Part shown: positions 12,331-24,060 of the stretch, in pieces
Position numbering within the stretch: position 1 is the stretch's first letter
How the letters are laid out: each line of letters opens with the position of its first letter
NCBI GenBank assembly: GCA_013396915.1
Contig: VWZL01004338.1
Span: forward strand, 124,001-188,000
Direction of reading: 5' to 3'
Length of the DNA stretch: 64,000 bases
From: Stercorarius parasiticus
Taxonomy: Eukaryota; Chordata; Aves; Charadriiformes; Stercorariidae
Position numbers and translations under genes: made by a program
The notes under the pieces: generated by a model
Told to the model about the DNA's origin: nothing
The model's input: the letters and a program-made list of their open reading frames with translations, nothing else
Databases searched by the model: none

Positions 12331-14169
12331 CCATACAAAAATGTCAACAGAGGGGTAATTCTGCTGTCAGGCTGCCCATCATGCAGAAATATTTCACAAC
12401 TCAAGTGAAGATGTTTTCTGGGTTTAATCATACGCTGCTAGACAACTCCTGTTCCCTAGTAAGTCACTTAATTTTCTGTTCACGGAAAGGTGTGTGGCAG
12501 TACCTTCCAGTTTGCATCATATATGAAGAGAGCACAGGTGCTCTTTCCAAGCTTTCCATGATTTAGTGCTACCCGTTTTCATTGCGAAGGGCAGGGGTGG
12601 CTGGTGCTTTGCTCATTTTCCCATCATGTTTTGCCCCAGCATTTTTTTGCTGGGGAAAGCATGCTTCGTGTCCTGCTTCCCATTTTGGAGAAGAGCTGAG
12701 AGAAGGAGTGGCAGAGGAGGAAAGGGGGGAAGGCACGTGGATGAATTCAGGTCTCCTGGGGCATGGCTTGGGTTTTTGTCTGGAAGGATGAAATAAATCC
12801 CGTTTGCCACTGAAAGTATGAAGGTAGCGGCATGGAAAACATCTCAGGAGAGGTGTCGAAGTATGGGCTACTAAAGACGAAATCTTTTCTTTGCAAACAG
12901 GGAGGCCTTTATTATGTGTGACTAACACAATTTCTATCCTGTGCATCATATCTGTGCTTGTATTTCATTATGAAGCAATTTTCCAGTTCTTCATTCTCCT
13001 TTTCATTCTGACAATAGGGGTTTGTATATAAGCAGAAAATGAAATGGCTGGCAGCTGAAAGAGAGGAAAAATAGCACTCTTGTGATATATGAATAGTTGC
13101 CTCTCTGTTTCACTTTCTTGTTTACCTTCTTGGTAAGAATTATTTATGTGCTCAACTGTGAAATGTTTTTCCTTTGCAAAATACTATGGCTCTATGCAGA
13201 GTGATTCGGTAAGGACATGGAAACCTTTCTGTTACTCTTCTACATGAAAAGTAAGGATGCCATATATTTTATTATTTTTTCAAAGCCACATAAAGGTAGT
13301 GTCATAAATTGGGTCTCAAACATCAGAATGATATTCTGAAATATCAATCTATTTATATATTCAATAAATAGCCTCATTTGTGTATTACCAACCAGGAATG
13401 TTAATTTGCTTTTCACAGTTTATGAATCCATTTAGGGTCTTATATATTTCTTATCTCACTGTCATATTTTGAATTCTGCAGTGTGTGTGGTTTCCAGAAT
13501 TAAAAAAAAATAAAATGTTTGGTTTAGTAGAAGGTATGTAGTACGTTTTTTTTTTTTAAAATTCATGTAATCTTGTCTTCAGATCAGTTTTTTAAAAATC
13601 TGAAATATCGTTTGAACAGGTATTGATGGCCTTAGTTTAATGAAAGTACAGTGTAATAACTTTTCCAATTCATTTGTTATTGTATTAGTAGGAAATGGAA
13701 AATGCCTTTTTGCTTTTTTTTGATAGTAAATCATTCTTATTGTATGCAAATAGATTAGTATTAATTCTGAAAATTTGTCATGCCACGTTCCATGTCTTTT
13801 GCTAGGAAATGCCTTCTTAATTTTTTCCGCTGTTTAAATATGCAGTAAGACTTTGCACTCAGCTGCCAATTTCTACATTCAAAAAGGGACACTATGCTGT
13901 CCAGTTACTTTTGAGGTACCTTATTAAATTTTCAGGAGATGCAGGCAAGTGAATGTCAAGCCATGCTTATGTTGAGGCAGAGAGGGGGTTCTGGGGTGCA
14001 CTGTGTAGCAGTAGTTCAGATGGCCGCAGTCATCTTAAGGGCTGGTTGATGGTGCTGTGCAGCACAAGCAGTGAGTGCCACCACATGCTTGCTGCTCCGG
14101 CATTTACCTGAAGGCAGGAACAGCTTTGAAGATTATCTTTCCAAATTCCCACCATACACGCAGTACCAC

Positions 14170-14605
14170 AGAAGGACAGGGGTTGGAATGGGCCTTCGGA
14201 GATCATCTAGTCCAACCCCCCTGCCAGAGCAGGGTCACCTAGAGCAGGCTGCACAGGAACGCGTCCAGGCGGGTTTTGAATATCTCCAGAAAAAGAGACT
14301 CCACCACCTCTCTGGTCATCCTGTTCCAGTGCTCTGCCACCCTCAAAGTAAAGAAGTTTTTCCTTATGTTCAGATGGCATTTCCTGTGTTCCAGTTTGTG
14401 CCTGTTCCCCCTTGTCTTGTCGCTGGGCACCACTGAAAAGTGTCTGGCCCCATCATCTTGACACCCGCCCTTTAGATATTGATAAGCATTGGTAAGATCC
14501 CCTCTCAGTCTTCTCTTCTCCAAGCTAAACAGACCCAGGTTCCTCAGCTTTTCCTTATGAGAGAGGTGCTCCACTCCCCTGATCATCTTTGTAGCCCTCA
14601 TACAT
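14170..14605 (-). mobile_element. CR1 LINE 3' fragment
   Basis: On the - strand this encodes the C-terminal end of the CR1 ORF2 protein (RATKMIRGVEHLSHKEKL, then [15 protein letters not shown], then the LNIRKNFFT and [12 protein letters not shown] segments). It ends with the CR1 3'UTR, visible on the + strand as GGTTGGAATGGGCC followed by the CCAACCCC block. It is 5'-truncated and frame-damaged, inside the presumed last CD200 intron. Confidence 0.92.
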
Positions 14606-16309
14606 GTTATGGTAGGATGTGCAAACTTCATCCTGATATGTGTGTGTGTAGATCTCCTCCAGGTTTCTGAGGAGGGCTGGCTGCTGTTTGCTGTTTAAAG
14701 CAATAGGAAAGGGAAGAGCAGAATAGCCAGCGAGCTGGCTGAAGGCATGCTGTCGCGTGTTCCCAGAGAGTGCTCCAAATGCCAGTAGGGCAAAGGCCAG
14801 GAGTCTTTTTTTAACCACATCTTTTCGGCCCATCGTCTCTAGGCACTGTAATCAGAGTTGTAGAGTGATTTAGAATAATTTTAGGGTGGGAAGACCATCT
14901 TTGGGGAGGGAGAGACAAAAAAAAATAATCTAGCAGTTGCCTTTTATAGGGTACTGTAAGCTGGGCTGATTTTTAAATATTGGTGATTGAAATCACCAGG
15001 CAAGAAGCTTTGATTTAAATCTTCCAATGTAACTTCGTTTTCTCCTTCTCTGTTTTCATTAGTTTACTTAAAAATAAGTGTTTGTTGTTGTGGTTGTACT
15101 ATAATAACTGCAGGTTTCCCTTCAGCAATGGTAAACGTAAATTCATGTGTAAGTTGCTTTCTTGCATACTATAAACTACCTGGGTTTTAAAACACCTTGT
15201 TTAGTAATGTACTTCCCTCTACACTGGTATGTCTTTTGGCAGCTACTGCCAAGCAGGATCACTCGGCTTCCTCCCAAGGCCATAGTGGTTCATAAGCCAG
15301 CTCCTGCCCTTCTGCTGGTAGTAAATGGCTTTGAATGGGGTGTTGGCGAGCTGGATAGTTTATCCCCACCCAAGGAGAAAATGCTGTTGTATAGTGCATA
15401 GCATGATATTTTCATAGCCGTTGTTTTCAGGCTTTCGCATAAATATGCTCCCAAAGGAATTTTTTTTACTTAAGGAGAAAAGGAGAGAAATTTATTTCCC
15501 CCCCCCCCAACAGTTTTAAGATTATTCCTTCTCGGAGCATAACAAAATAATGAGAGGGCTGAACATCCCTCAGAGTATCCATTTTGAGAAGTTGGCGGGG
15601 GGATGTTGTCGGTGTGGAGCAACCTGGATGGAGTACATGCTACCCACTGGGAGAGGTGCCGCCGCCTGTGGCTCTGCAGGCATCTCCTGCTGTGCTCCGG
15701 GCAAGCAGCGCTGGGCTCAGGTGTTCTGGGTTTAGGCACAGATCCTTCTATGTAACAATACTTTGTGTGGCAGGCGTGCGTCTGTGCTGTTAAAGGTAAG
15801 GTATCTTCTTAAATTTAAGGTAAGGTATTATCTGTCGTGAGCAAAGGAAGCAAGGGGGAGCACAGGCTGAAGCCAGTTCCGTTGTGGTTTAGGAAGATGC
15901 ACTACTCGTTGTACAGCAGGGAAGGTCCTACGGTTGTTCACTAAAGCGCAGTTTGAGACTGTTCCTCCCCACTTTCCCCACTGTTTGTTTCTCCCCCAAC
16001 ACCCAACAGCAACCAGCCTGCTCAGCAAGACCTGAGGCAGCAACACAATGGCCACTATTTATCCATTTTCCTGGTTTTTTTCTTTGTTTTCTAGGATCCT
16101 AGAGGATTTCGATTCACCTACCAGATCACTACAGCCCAGCAGCCTGAAGTCAACATTACAAGCAGTGACTGGACGGACTGGAAAGAAACAGCAATAAAAA
16201 GGAAACGCATCACGCTACCCTTCGTAGACACGGAGCTGATCACTGAGAAGACTAGCACAATGTTTGTTTTCTGGTCTAGATGCTTATTCATAAAAAGTGG
16301 GACCAGAGG

Positions 16310-16690
16310 GACAACTTAGTCCGCTCCTCTGCTGCCGGGCAAAATCTGCTTTGCTTGTGCCACTCTGGGTACTGCTAGTGTGCAAAATGTATTTGCCTTC
16401 TTCCAGTTGAGTTTTGAAAATGTCCATGGGTGGAGGCTCTGCAAGCTCTCTGGGGATGCTCTTCCAGTGCCTAATTGCTCTCGCGGTATAGAGGGGTTTA
16501 ATTTTTGCAAACATCTGTCTGCAATTTCACTTGCAGCAACTCTTCATTCATCACCCTTTTCCTGACATCTGGTTTTTGTTCTCTTACCCGGCTGACACAA
16601 CTCCTTTTCCTCAGTGTACGTATGAGTGTGCCAATGACCGTATAGCTTAACTCTCTCTGGAGAGACCTGCTGGACTCAAACCACACCAAA
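16310..16690 (-). mobile_element. Old, divergent CR1-like fragment
   Basis: The - strand translation gives ARAIRHWKSIPRELAEPPPM followed by IFKTQLE, the terminal 'HW..LP.E....P....FK..L' pattern of CR1/L3 ORF2 proteins. Similarity is weaker than in the other copies and frames are broken, so this is an old insertion. It sits within the candidate CD200 3'UTR. Confidence 0.6.
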
Positions 16691-17877
16691 TCTGCCAAAA
16701 TTCTTGGGGAAGACCAATAAGGCTCCAGGCAGGTTGCAGATTAGAGGCAGTAGCTGCCACAGTTGGGAAAGAAGAGTTATAAGTAGTTTATTTAATTTGG
16801 CTTTTCTTTCAAATCCTGAGGTGGTGGATTTTTTTTAATACATAAGTGAGGAGGAAATGAAAGTGAAGCCCAGTAGTTGGAAGTATTGGCATCCCCATCT
16901 TTCCTTTCCTTTCTGTTTGCTGTCATTCTCTTTCTGTTTTTAATGGGAAAACTCTGTTAATATCCCAATGTAGCTCTTGCTTAGCTGTCAAAATGCACAG
17001 CCTAAATTTGTCGATAGTTCTCATGGTCATCTTATGCACTGTTCAGAATAGTCTCCCCTGTCTTCATCCTTTTTTGTGCTCTCTTTTTAAACACAGGCAA
17101 ATATCTCCGCTGGCCAAAAGCTATTATTCCCTACTTGGACCTTGTTGTGTGGGATGTTACACTCTGGAGCTAACTATCGTGTGTCACTGCTGCGAATGTA
17201 ATGGTATCAGTGGGGGATTTTACAGAGGCAGAATTGACTGCTTTGTCATGTTTTTGGTAGCAGAGAAAGATACTGCACTCCTCTTGCAAGCTGGGACCTA
17301 ACTCTGCTCCTGCCCCAGGCAGGACTGGAGCCCCTCTCCCCACCACCGCCCCTGGTTGCTCCTCGCTGCTTGCCCAAGCCTGCAGATCTGGCCATTCCCA
17401 GGCTTAATCCTCCAGTTGCCCGCATCCCCTGCTTGTTGGGGGGCTCCCGGGCACTGCCTTGCAGCTCTTCTCATTTGTGAGGGGTGGGAGCCTCAGCATG
17501 CCCTCTGCCTCCCGGCACCTCGCCAGGGCTCCATGCCCGCTTCATTTGTTTGTGCATCTGCAACATTCCACCGTACTAAGTGCGTAGCGTTTTGGGTTGT
17601 GTTTTTTATGTCATGCATTTACCAAGAGTACAAACTGCCAGTCTAGAAAAATCAAGAGAGAAGATCTAGCAGATGCAGGACTTGTGACTAAGTGTTCAGA
17701 ACCAGTATTTTGTTGGGTTCCAGAGCAGCGGCCTCTCTAGAGTCTGGCAAAAAGTTGTGTGTGCGCACATATAGATAGGTCTGTATGTATTACTGAGGAC
17801 ATGAGGGGTGACATTTGCTGTTACTGTTGTAGGTGCAATATGAATTGTTTATTTATATTTCTAATTTAAAAAAAAAT

Positions 17878-17883
17878 AATAAA
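17878..17883 (+). terminator. Possible polyadenylation signal
   Basis: AATAAA in an AT-rich stretch, followed by T-rich sequence. It could be an alternative, proximal 3' end of the transcript that starts upstream. Confidence 0.35.
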
Positions 17884-18306
17884 TCTGATCCATCCAAAAC
17901 ACCAACTGGTCCATTTTTTTTTTTCCTTCTGCTTGTTTGGGATACCAGAAACACTTCATTGCAAATTGTGCTTTTTTTATAGTTTTGATTTACACTTTGC
18001 TTCCTTTCTGTACAGAAAGTGGGACTTCAGGGGGTTTTTAAGATAGTTTGGGGTTTTTTTTTCAAAAGGAAGTTTAAGCAAAACTTGTGAGAAACATTTA
18101 CAGAAGTACTTTTGACCACAACAGTGCTGTGGTTTACTTCAGATTTGAAAATAATTTCCATCAACCAAAAAAATAGTATTTCATATATTTAGTGATATTT
18201 TGTGTGTGCCATGTTTGTTGCTTAATAATTCTTTGTCTGAAGTTACATGTTCTACTGATGTGCAACTGTCCTTACTTCTGTATTTGCCTTTTTTGTAAAG
18301 AAGCCA

Positions 18307-18312
18307 AATAAA
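18307..18312 (+). terminator. CD200: Possible CD200 polyadenylation signal
   Basis: AATAAA preceded by T-rich sequence, about 2.2 kb after the candidate terminal-exon acceptor. Confidence 0.4.
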
Positions 18313-18330
18313 GTAACTTTGAACATAAGG

Positions 18331-21300
18331 CCACGATTCCTTTAATTTGTAGCACACTGTTTGTGAGCTTTTTTAAATCAATGAGAGAAGCCTCATACAT
18401 GAGCTCTAAGTGCATGAATAATTCCTTTGGGAAAGGCAGTAGTGACCTGGTGTATTCTTTAAGACATGTGAACTTTTGAGGGGAATAGTGAAGCCACAAT
18501 AATTTTTCTTTGTCATGGCATCAGCTTGCACTTTTATTTAAAGGATGTGATAGTGAGAAACTTGGATCTAGTTAAAAGGACGTGGCAATGCTGCCATCTC
18601 CCTAAAGGAGCTGAACGTCATGGGATTATGTCCTAGGTCTTGCAATACCAGTGAAAGGCAGCAGTTTATTGCTTGTGTGATGTGTTGGAATGGAATGGGC
18701 ACTGATTTCCAGAGGTTTTAAGATTGCAACATAAAATCCCACTCTTGTTTTTTCAGGGAAACAGATGGTTGCTACTGATGGTTTCTGAAGAACTTCCTAC
18801 TAGATGCTGGCCAGAAGTGCAAGTCTCGTTGCTGACATACCTCCCCCTGAGTGATGGTAGTTAGTAGTTTCTTCTCCTGGGAATTTGGCATTCTGAGATC
18901 AGCCAGGTCACCTCTCCATGCCCAAAAGGAAAGTAGCAAGCCAGCAGCATCACTGCCCTGAGCATGGTGCAGGGCAAGCTGTGGTTTTCCCAGGCAGAAG
19001 AGCAATTTTTACCATGCAGAAGAGCAGAAGGGCTTCTTGCCATGGCCTGAGAGCTCCTGGCAGAGCTGGGTCGTGTGTTGCTTGGCCAACCAGTCACGCG
19101 GTGAGTTGCGCTGGCAGAGTGGGACAGGAACCAAACAACGAGGGCTGGAGCTGGGGTTGAATGACCTTAGAGAAAGTAAGATTAGTCGCTCTTAACTTCA
19201 CGAAAGATAAACAAATGCAGAGTAGCAGGTTTCCTCAGGGGAAGCCTCAAGGGTCTCTGTAAAAAGCTGCTTTTTTGGCTGACAGCCTGCTCCTTGGAAC
19301 CTGTCAAGATGTTTGCTCTTGTTTTCGAGTCACAGTGAATTGTTTAGTTCCCACAGCTGTGTCCTCCGTTTGTGTGCTTTTTGTCCCAGGAATGCTCAAG
19401 GATGCCATTATTCTTAGTTTTGAGTTGTGCTGACATACAGGGCAGGAAGGTGAAGTGTCTACCAGAGATAACAATTTCCATGCATGGCTGCGGTGATGGG
19501 AAGAGAGGGTCTTCAGAACCCCAGCAGGCAGGGCTGGGTTTCTAGGAAAGAGGGAGTTTGCAAAAAAGAGTATTGCTTCTGATGGCAGTATGAGGATGAC
19601 TTTTCTTTTTGCCTCAGGTGTTTTCTCATTGCCTGGCCACACTGACCACCCAGCCTGAGTTCGGGGCAGCTGCTCCAGCTGCCTCTGAAGAAGTGGCAAA
19701 TGCACGCTTGAGTTTTTTTCCTGTATCCTTACCTCAGCTTTCATTGATCCATGAATTTTGCTTCTGCACAACATAGTTGCAGTTTCCAAGTCTGAAAAGT
19801 AGACTTTCTGGATACTTCCAGGTGACTCCTACCCTGTCCCGTCATCCCGTGTGCCTGCCTGCTTCTCTCCTGTGCTGCCCAGCTGCTGCCCTGCCAAACA
19901 AAATGCTGTTTGCTTTTAAAGCTTGGTGGTAGCTGTTCTTCTCTAAGCCTGCTGTATAACAAACTGGCAAGGAAGGAAGGGCAGGATAATTTTTGAAGCT
20001 GAGAGGATGTGTGTGGGTTTTTTGTCTGGATTTTTTTTTTTCCCCTTAAGAAGGGCTGAAGTTAGCATCAGAATCCACACTGGAGAAGAATTTGCATGTT
20101 GATGACCAGTATTTATCACCCAGAAAGGCTTAAAGATCTTTCAACTTAAAGTTGAAAGCACTTAAATGTGTTTTCCTGAGACCATGTGCAGTGAGCAACA
20201 TTCACTTTCTGTATATAGGGATCACCTGCTACCTCCTCTCCGGGACCTCATACTATTTTTCATTTTGAAGAGGGTGTTTCTATGACATCCAGCTGGAAAC
20301 CTCCACAGCCTTCTGCGGGTCTGTTTCTGTACAGTCAGCTGCCTAATAGTGTGCTGATCATCTTGTGTGCCAGAAGAAACTCACTTCAAGGTGTTTCCAG
20401 CAGGTCCCAAAGCTCACCAGTGCTGGTGCTGGGGTCGCAAGTGTGCTGTCTGACATTCGGCTACTTTCATGCCTTATCTTAAAAAAAAAATCTGCCTGGA
20501 CAGAGTCTGAGGCAGGCTGTCTGCCCTGTCTTAGTAGGAAAATGAGTGGGTAGCAGGTTTTTTTTTAGTCAACCCCCCCAACTCCTGAAGCCCTCGTGCT
20601 GAAGCAAGAGAGGCAATCTGCACCTTCCGTGTGCTGAAAGCATCGGTATCTCCCCCAGGGAACGAGGGTCCTTCTGCAGTGGGATATGTAGGCATGGCTC
20701 GAAGGAGATGGGAATGACAGGAGCTTGGCGCTTTGAGTCGCTCTGCCTGCGAGAAGGAAGTGTGGCCGCCTGGACAGCCAGAACTGGGCAGTAAAGAATA
20801 GGATTGCAGCCCTGGCCTTGCTGACCTGGGCTTCCTTAAGGAAATGGAGGAGATGGGTTTCCTTACTAGTTGCAGCCTAGGCAACCAGTTCTGGAAAACA
20901 ATGTAGCTGAGTGTAGTAAGCTGACAAAAGGAAGCGGGGTGTTTCCCACTGCTTACTTGAAATGGAGTTTAAGCAGTTCGCTCCTTGGCGGATGAAGCAT
21001 CTATCAGACAGATCGCCTGCTTTGGCAGCAGTAGGTTAACAATTAGTTAATGTATTTTGGTAGGGAAACACACTGTGAGTGACTGACTGATTTATATTTG
21101 AGTTTACCCAATCTTAAAGTGTTTATGATTTCAGCTCCTTTCTTCTTGATTATGTCCTTCCCTGTTCAGGCTTCCCTGACCCCTTGTTCCTCTCAGTTCT
21201 GGACAAGTCCCTTCTGTATCGCTCTTTTGTTCTTTGCAATGGATTTTGCCCATAGAGTGCTATTTTCTTGTTTATCTGGACACACTCTCCAAGACTGCTC

Positions 21301-23539
21301 CCCTTCCCTCTCTGATACCCGTGAGTTCACAGCAGTCGCTCCATCATGTGAAGGTGTTGTCATCTCCCTGGGTCACAGTAACTACGCAGTGAAAGAAGCT
21401 GCGGTGAAAGCTCATCCTTGCTTCCAAACCAGAAGGCAGCCCCTCTAGGAAAGGCAAATAACCTGGACACCAGTAGACAGATCTGGGAAAAACAGAGGTG
21501 ACTCTCTGTGGGGGCTCCACAGAGCCCAGATCCTTGCTGGTGCGCTGGGCACGCATTGCCTGGAGCTCGAGTGGAGCCCGCTGACACGTCTTCTCCCTTG
21601 CTGAGCTGCATGAGTGTCCCATCAAGATGCACGGAAAAAAATGTGACAGTGCGACTGTGGGCCTGATTGAGTAACACGATCTGTGTTTCACTGTGGAGAA
21701 AAAGGGAAGCATACTTTGATCACTGTTGCGCTAGTGTTAAGTTTAATTTGTATTAGGCAGCTGGGGATTTCAGCTAGCTGATCTTTATGTAGGGGTGACA
21801 AATGTTGGCACTGTCCTGCCCCCTTTATCACGGCACAATCTAGGATAAGAAATCAAAAGGTAACTATGAAATCCACTTGGTAAGGCTTGTTTCCTTGCTG
21901 GACCAGCCGTCCTGGGAGGGAGCACTCTGTGGCGACGAGAGCAGCACTAGGAAAATGCACCAGGCTTTGATGGAAACCCTGGGGAATATTTTCTTGGACA
22001 GCATGGAAGGCAAAATGATGGGAATGAGAGATGGGAAGTGTCGGGGTGAGAGAAACCTGGCTTGTTTCCCTGCCAGTCCTGAGCGTCCTGGGAGGATCCT
22101 GCCTGAGAGTGGTTGCACCTGGAGAGATAAGAGAGGGATCGTGTGTCCTGGTCTGCCTCCAAATTACGTGCCTGGAGTCAAGTAGCTGCTTATGCATGCT
22201 CAGCTGTGCTTTCCTCCTGTCCTGACTGCCATGGGAGCAAACCTGCACATGTGTTGGGCAGTATCCCAAAGGACTGCCTGGTGGCCACCACGCTGCTGCA
22301 GCAGGTGCTCTGCCCTTCCACCTCCAGGCAAGCCCAGTGCCCTCCCACTGTGTTCCTAATTCTGCCTTAAAACACTATGTTTCTTTACAGATAGGGAGAT
22401 GTGGGAAGAGATATATGACAGGTTGTCCAGTCTATGTGGAAGAACGGGACTGGGATTCAGAGTTAAATGGAGGTAAATTCATCCTGCTTGATCTGGAGTG
22501 GTGAGAGGACCTCAGAGAAATTATTCAGGCATATTTTTGCACTAAGCTGTGTAGTGTTTACTGGGATCTGAAACTGATACTTTAATTTTAGGATTTTTAG
22601 GGAGTTTGTTGCAATGTTATCATTGATAGGGTAGGAGTGCTGTTAACCAGGGTTCTTCTGTAGTGAATCTCTCCTCTCTCCCCCTGCCCTTGTCACTCCC
22701 ACCTCAGCAATCCCTTCCTAATTTGCAGCTTCTAAATTTATTTGTGCACCAAAGGGGCTAAATGTTATTGCAACTTGCAGTAGTAACCGTGAACTGAGAT
22801 CCTTTTCCCATCTGCTTCACTGGAAAAAAATTGTTACTCTGCCTATGTTGACCAGCCACGTTTTGGTTTGGCTGTCTGGCAGAACTGCAACATTTGAGAA
22901 GAAGCAGACCAGCCACTTAAGACAGTAGAAAATTGGAATTGGGGAAATACTGATTCTTGAGAAGGCTGGCCGCCTCCTAAGCAAAAGCTGTGTTGTTTTC
23001 ACTGGAAGAGCAGAAATCCCAGGGTCAGGGAGGAGTAACAGCACAAGTTCACAGCGTTGCATGTAGGAGGTAGTTGGCAGTCTACCAAGAGTGAGAAGCA
23101 CTGAGGGGGAGCCCGTCCAGTCTGGTCCTGTCCCCTCCAAACTGATAAGGAAGCGGAGGCAATGTGAAACCCTCTGACGGACCTACAGCATCAGGCTGCA
23201 ACAGTGTAAGAGACAGGCTGTAAATTCCCAGATGAGGGGAAGAAGCCCCTCCAAGCCTTCAATGGAATGCCTCAAACACTCACAAGGAAATAAATAATGC
23301 AGGCCTGGTGTACAAAGAACTGGTAAGGCTCACAGGTGCTGGAAAAGCAGTGGGAGGTCTCGCTTGTGAAGACAGATAGTTCTGCCACTCATGTGGTGAG
23401 CTTGCTAGTTCTCTGTTCTCAAGGCCGTTGTGTCTGATTGATAAGTGACCTTTGCTTCATTATCTGCAAAACGCATATGAAAGTGCACATCCCTGCATAT
23501 GCTAACGAAGATTATAGAGATCATGCTAAACACGTATGA
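18331..23539. other. Intergenic, nothing recognised
   Basis: No exon with domain content, no clear retroposon. Several moderately GC-rich patches give overlapping open frames on both strands (for example around 21.3-22.3 kb), which look like composition effects rather than genes. Confidence 0.4.
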
Positions 23540-24060
23540 CTATGGCACTCGCCTCTCCACCCAAATCCTGCTACGCATCACCTGGGAGAAGGGAGAAACC
23601 TGAGACAAGGCTGTCCTTGGCAAGGCGGGTGGACCATGCTCATTCAGCAAGCAAAAAAGGGGAAAATAAGTGCCCCTAGGGGAGAACAAAGAAGAAGATC
23701 GTGCCTGGGAAGATTTTTCCAAGAAAGAAGGAGATTATGCCTGGGAAGATCACCTGAAAAAGACACTGGAACCAGGACCAGTGATCTCTTTAACTCTGTC
23801 TTTTTCTCTGTCTTCTCCTTTCTCTATCCCTCAATTTCTCTTTTCTCTTAGAGTTGTTAAGTAACAGCTAGAGTTGTTAAGTATGACCTTAAGTACTGCT
23901 TGCCATAAGTTGTATACCTGTTGTTAAGTAACACAATGCATACCTCACCACTTGCCATAATTTGTCATATGCCTAATTATCGTGGACTTGTTAAGACCTG
24001 TATTAATCATTTTGGGAAAATAATAAATGCTTGTATATGGACCTTGAGATTTATCTCACC
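23540..24060 (+). mobile_element. Possible degraded solo LTR
   Basis: Purine-rich stretch with an internal repeat (TGCCTGGGAAGAT at about 23702 and 23739). It is followed by a T/C tract, repeated GTTGTTAAGTA blocks (near 23862, 23872 and 23931) and an AATAAATG hexamer near 24022. This arrangement resembles the end of an avian LTR, but terminal TG/CA and a target duplication were not found, so identity is uncertain. Confidence 0.3.

Larger units (their letters stand above)
6889..16094 (+). other. CD200: Presumed last intron of CD200
   Basis: About 9.2 kb between the donor at 6889 and the acceptor at 16093-16094. It holds a 14-bp tandem repeat (8119-8168), homopolymer runs, an A-rich tract near 12182-12330 and one CR1 fragment (14170-14605). 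No other coding exon was recognised; the open frames here have no domain or motif content. Confidence 0.45.
16095..18330 (+). other. CD200: Candidate CD200 3'UTR exon
   Basis: A strong acceptor (T-rich tract then CTAG, ending 16094) opens a stretch that could join the donor at 6889. A polyadenylation hexamer AATAAA lies at 18307-18312 in an AT-rich context, and another at 17878-17883. The first 225 bases are open in one frame (stop at about 16318), but the upstream exon already stops at 6884, so in that splice form they are untranslated. An old CR1-like fragment occupies about 16310-16690. No family similarity is recognised; transcript data would be needed to link it to CD200. Confidence 0.4.

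Noticed and set aside
12565..12950. Cluster of overlapping frames on both strands
   Set aside because: No motif, splice-site support or protein-like composition; explained by local GC content.
19304..19789. 161-codon - strand frame
   Set aside because: Long for chance, but no domain, low-complexity-like composition, no flanking splice pattern and competing frames; not supported as a gene.
21344..22269. Overlapping frames of 100-138 codons on both strands
   Set aside because: Mutually overlapping in several frames, which is typical of stop-poor GC-rich sequence rather than coding DNA.
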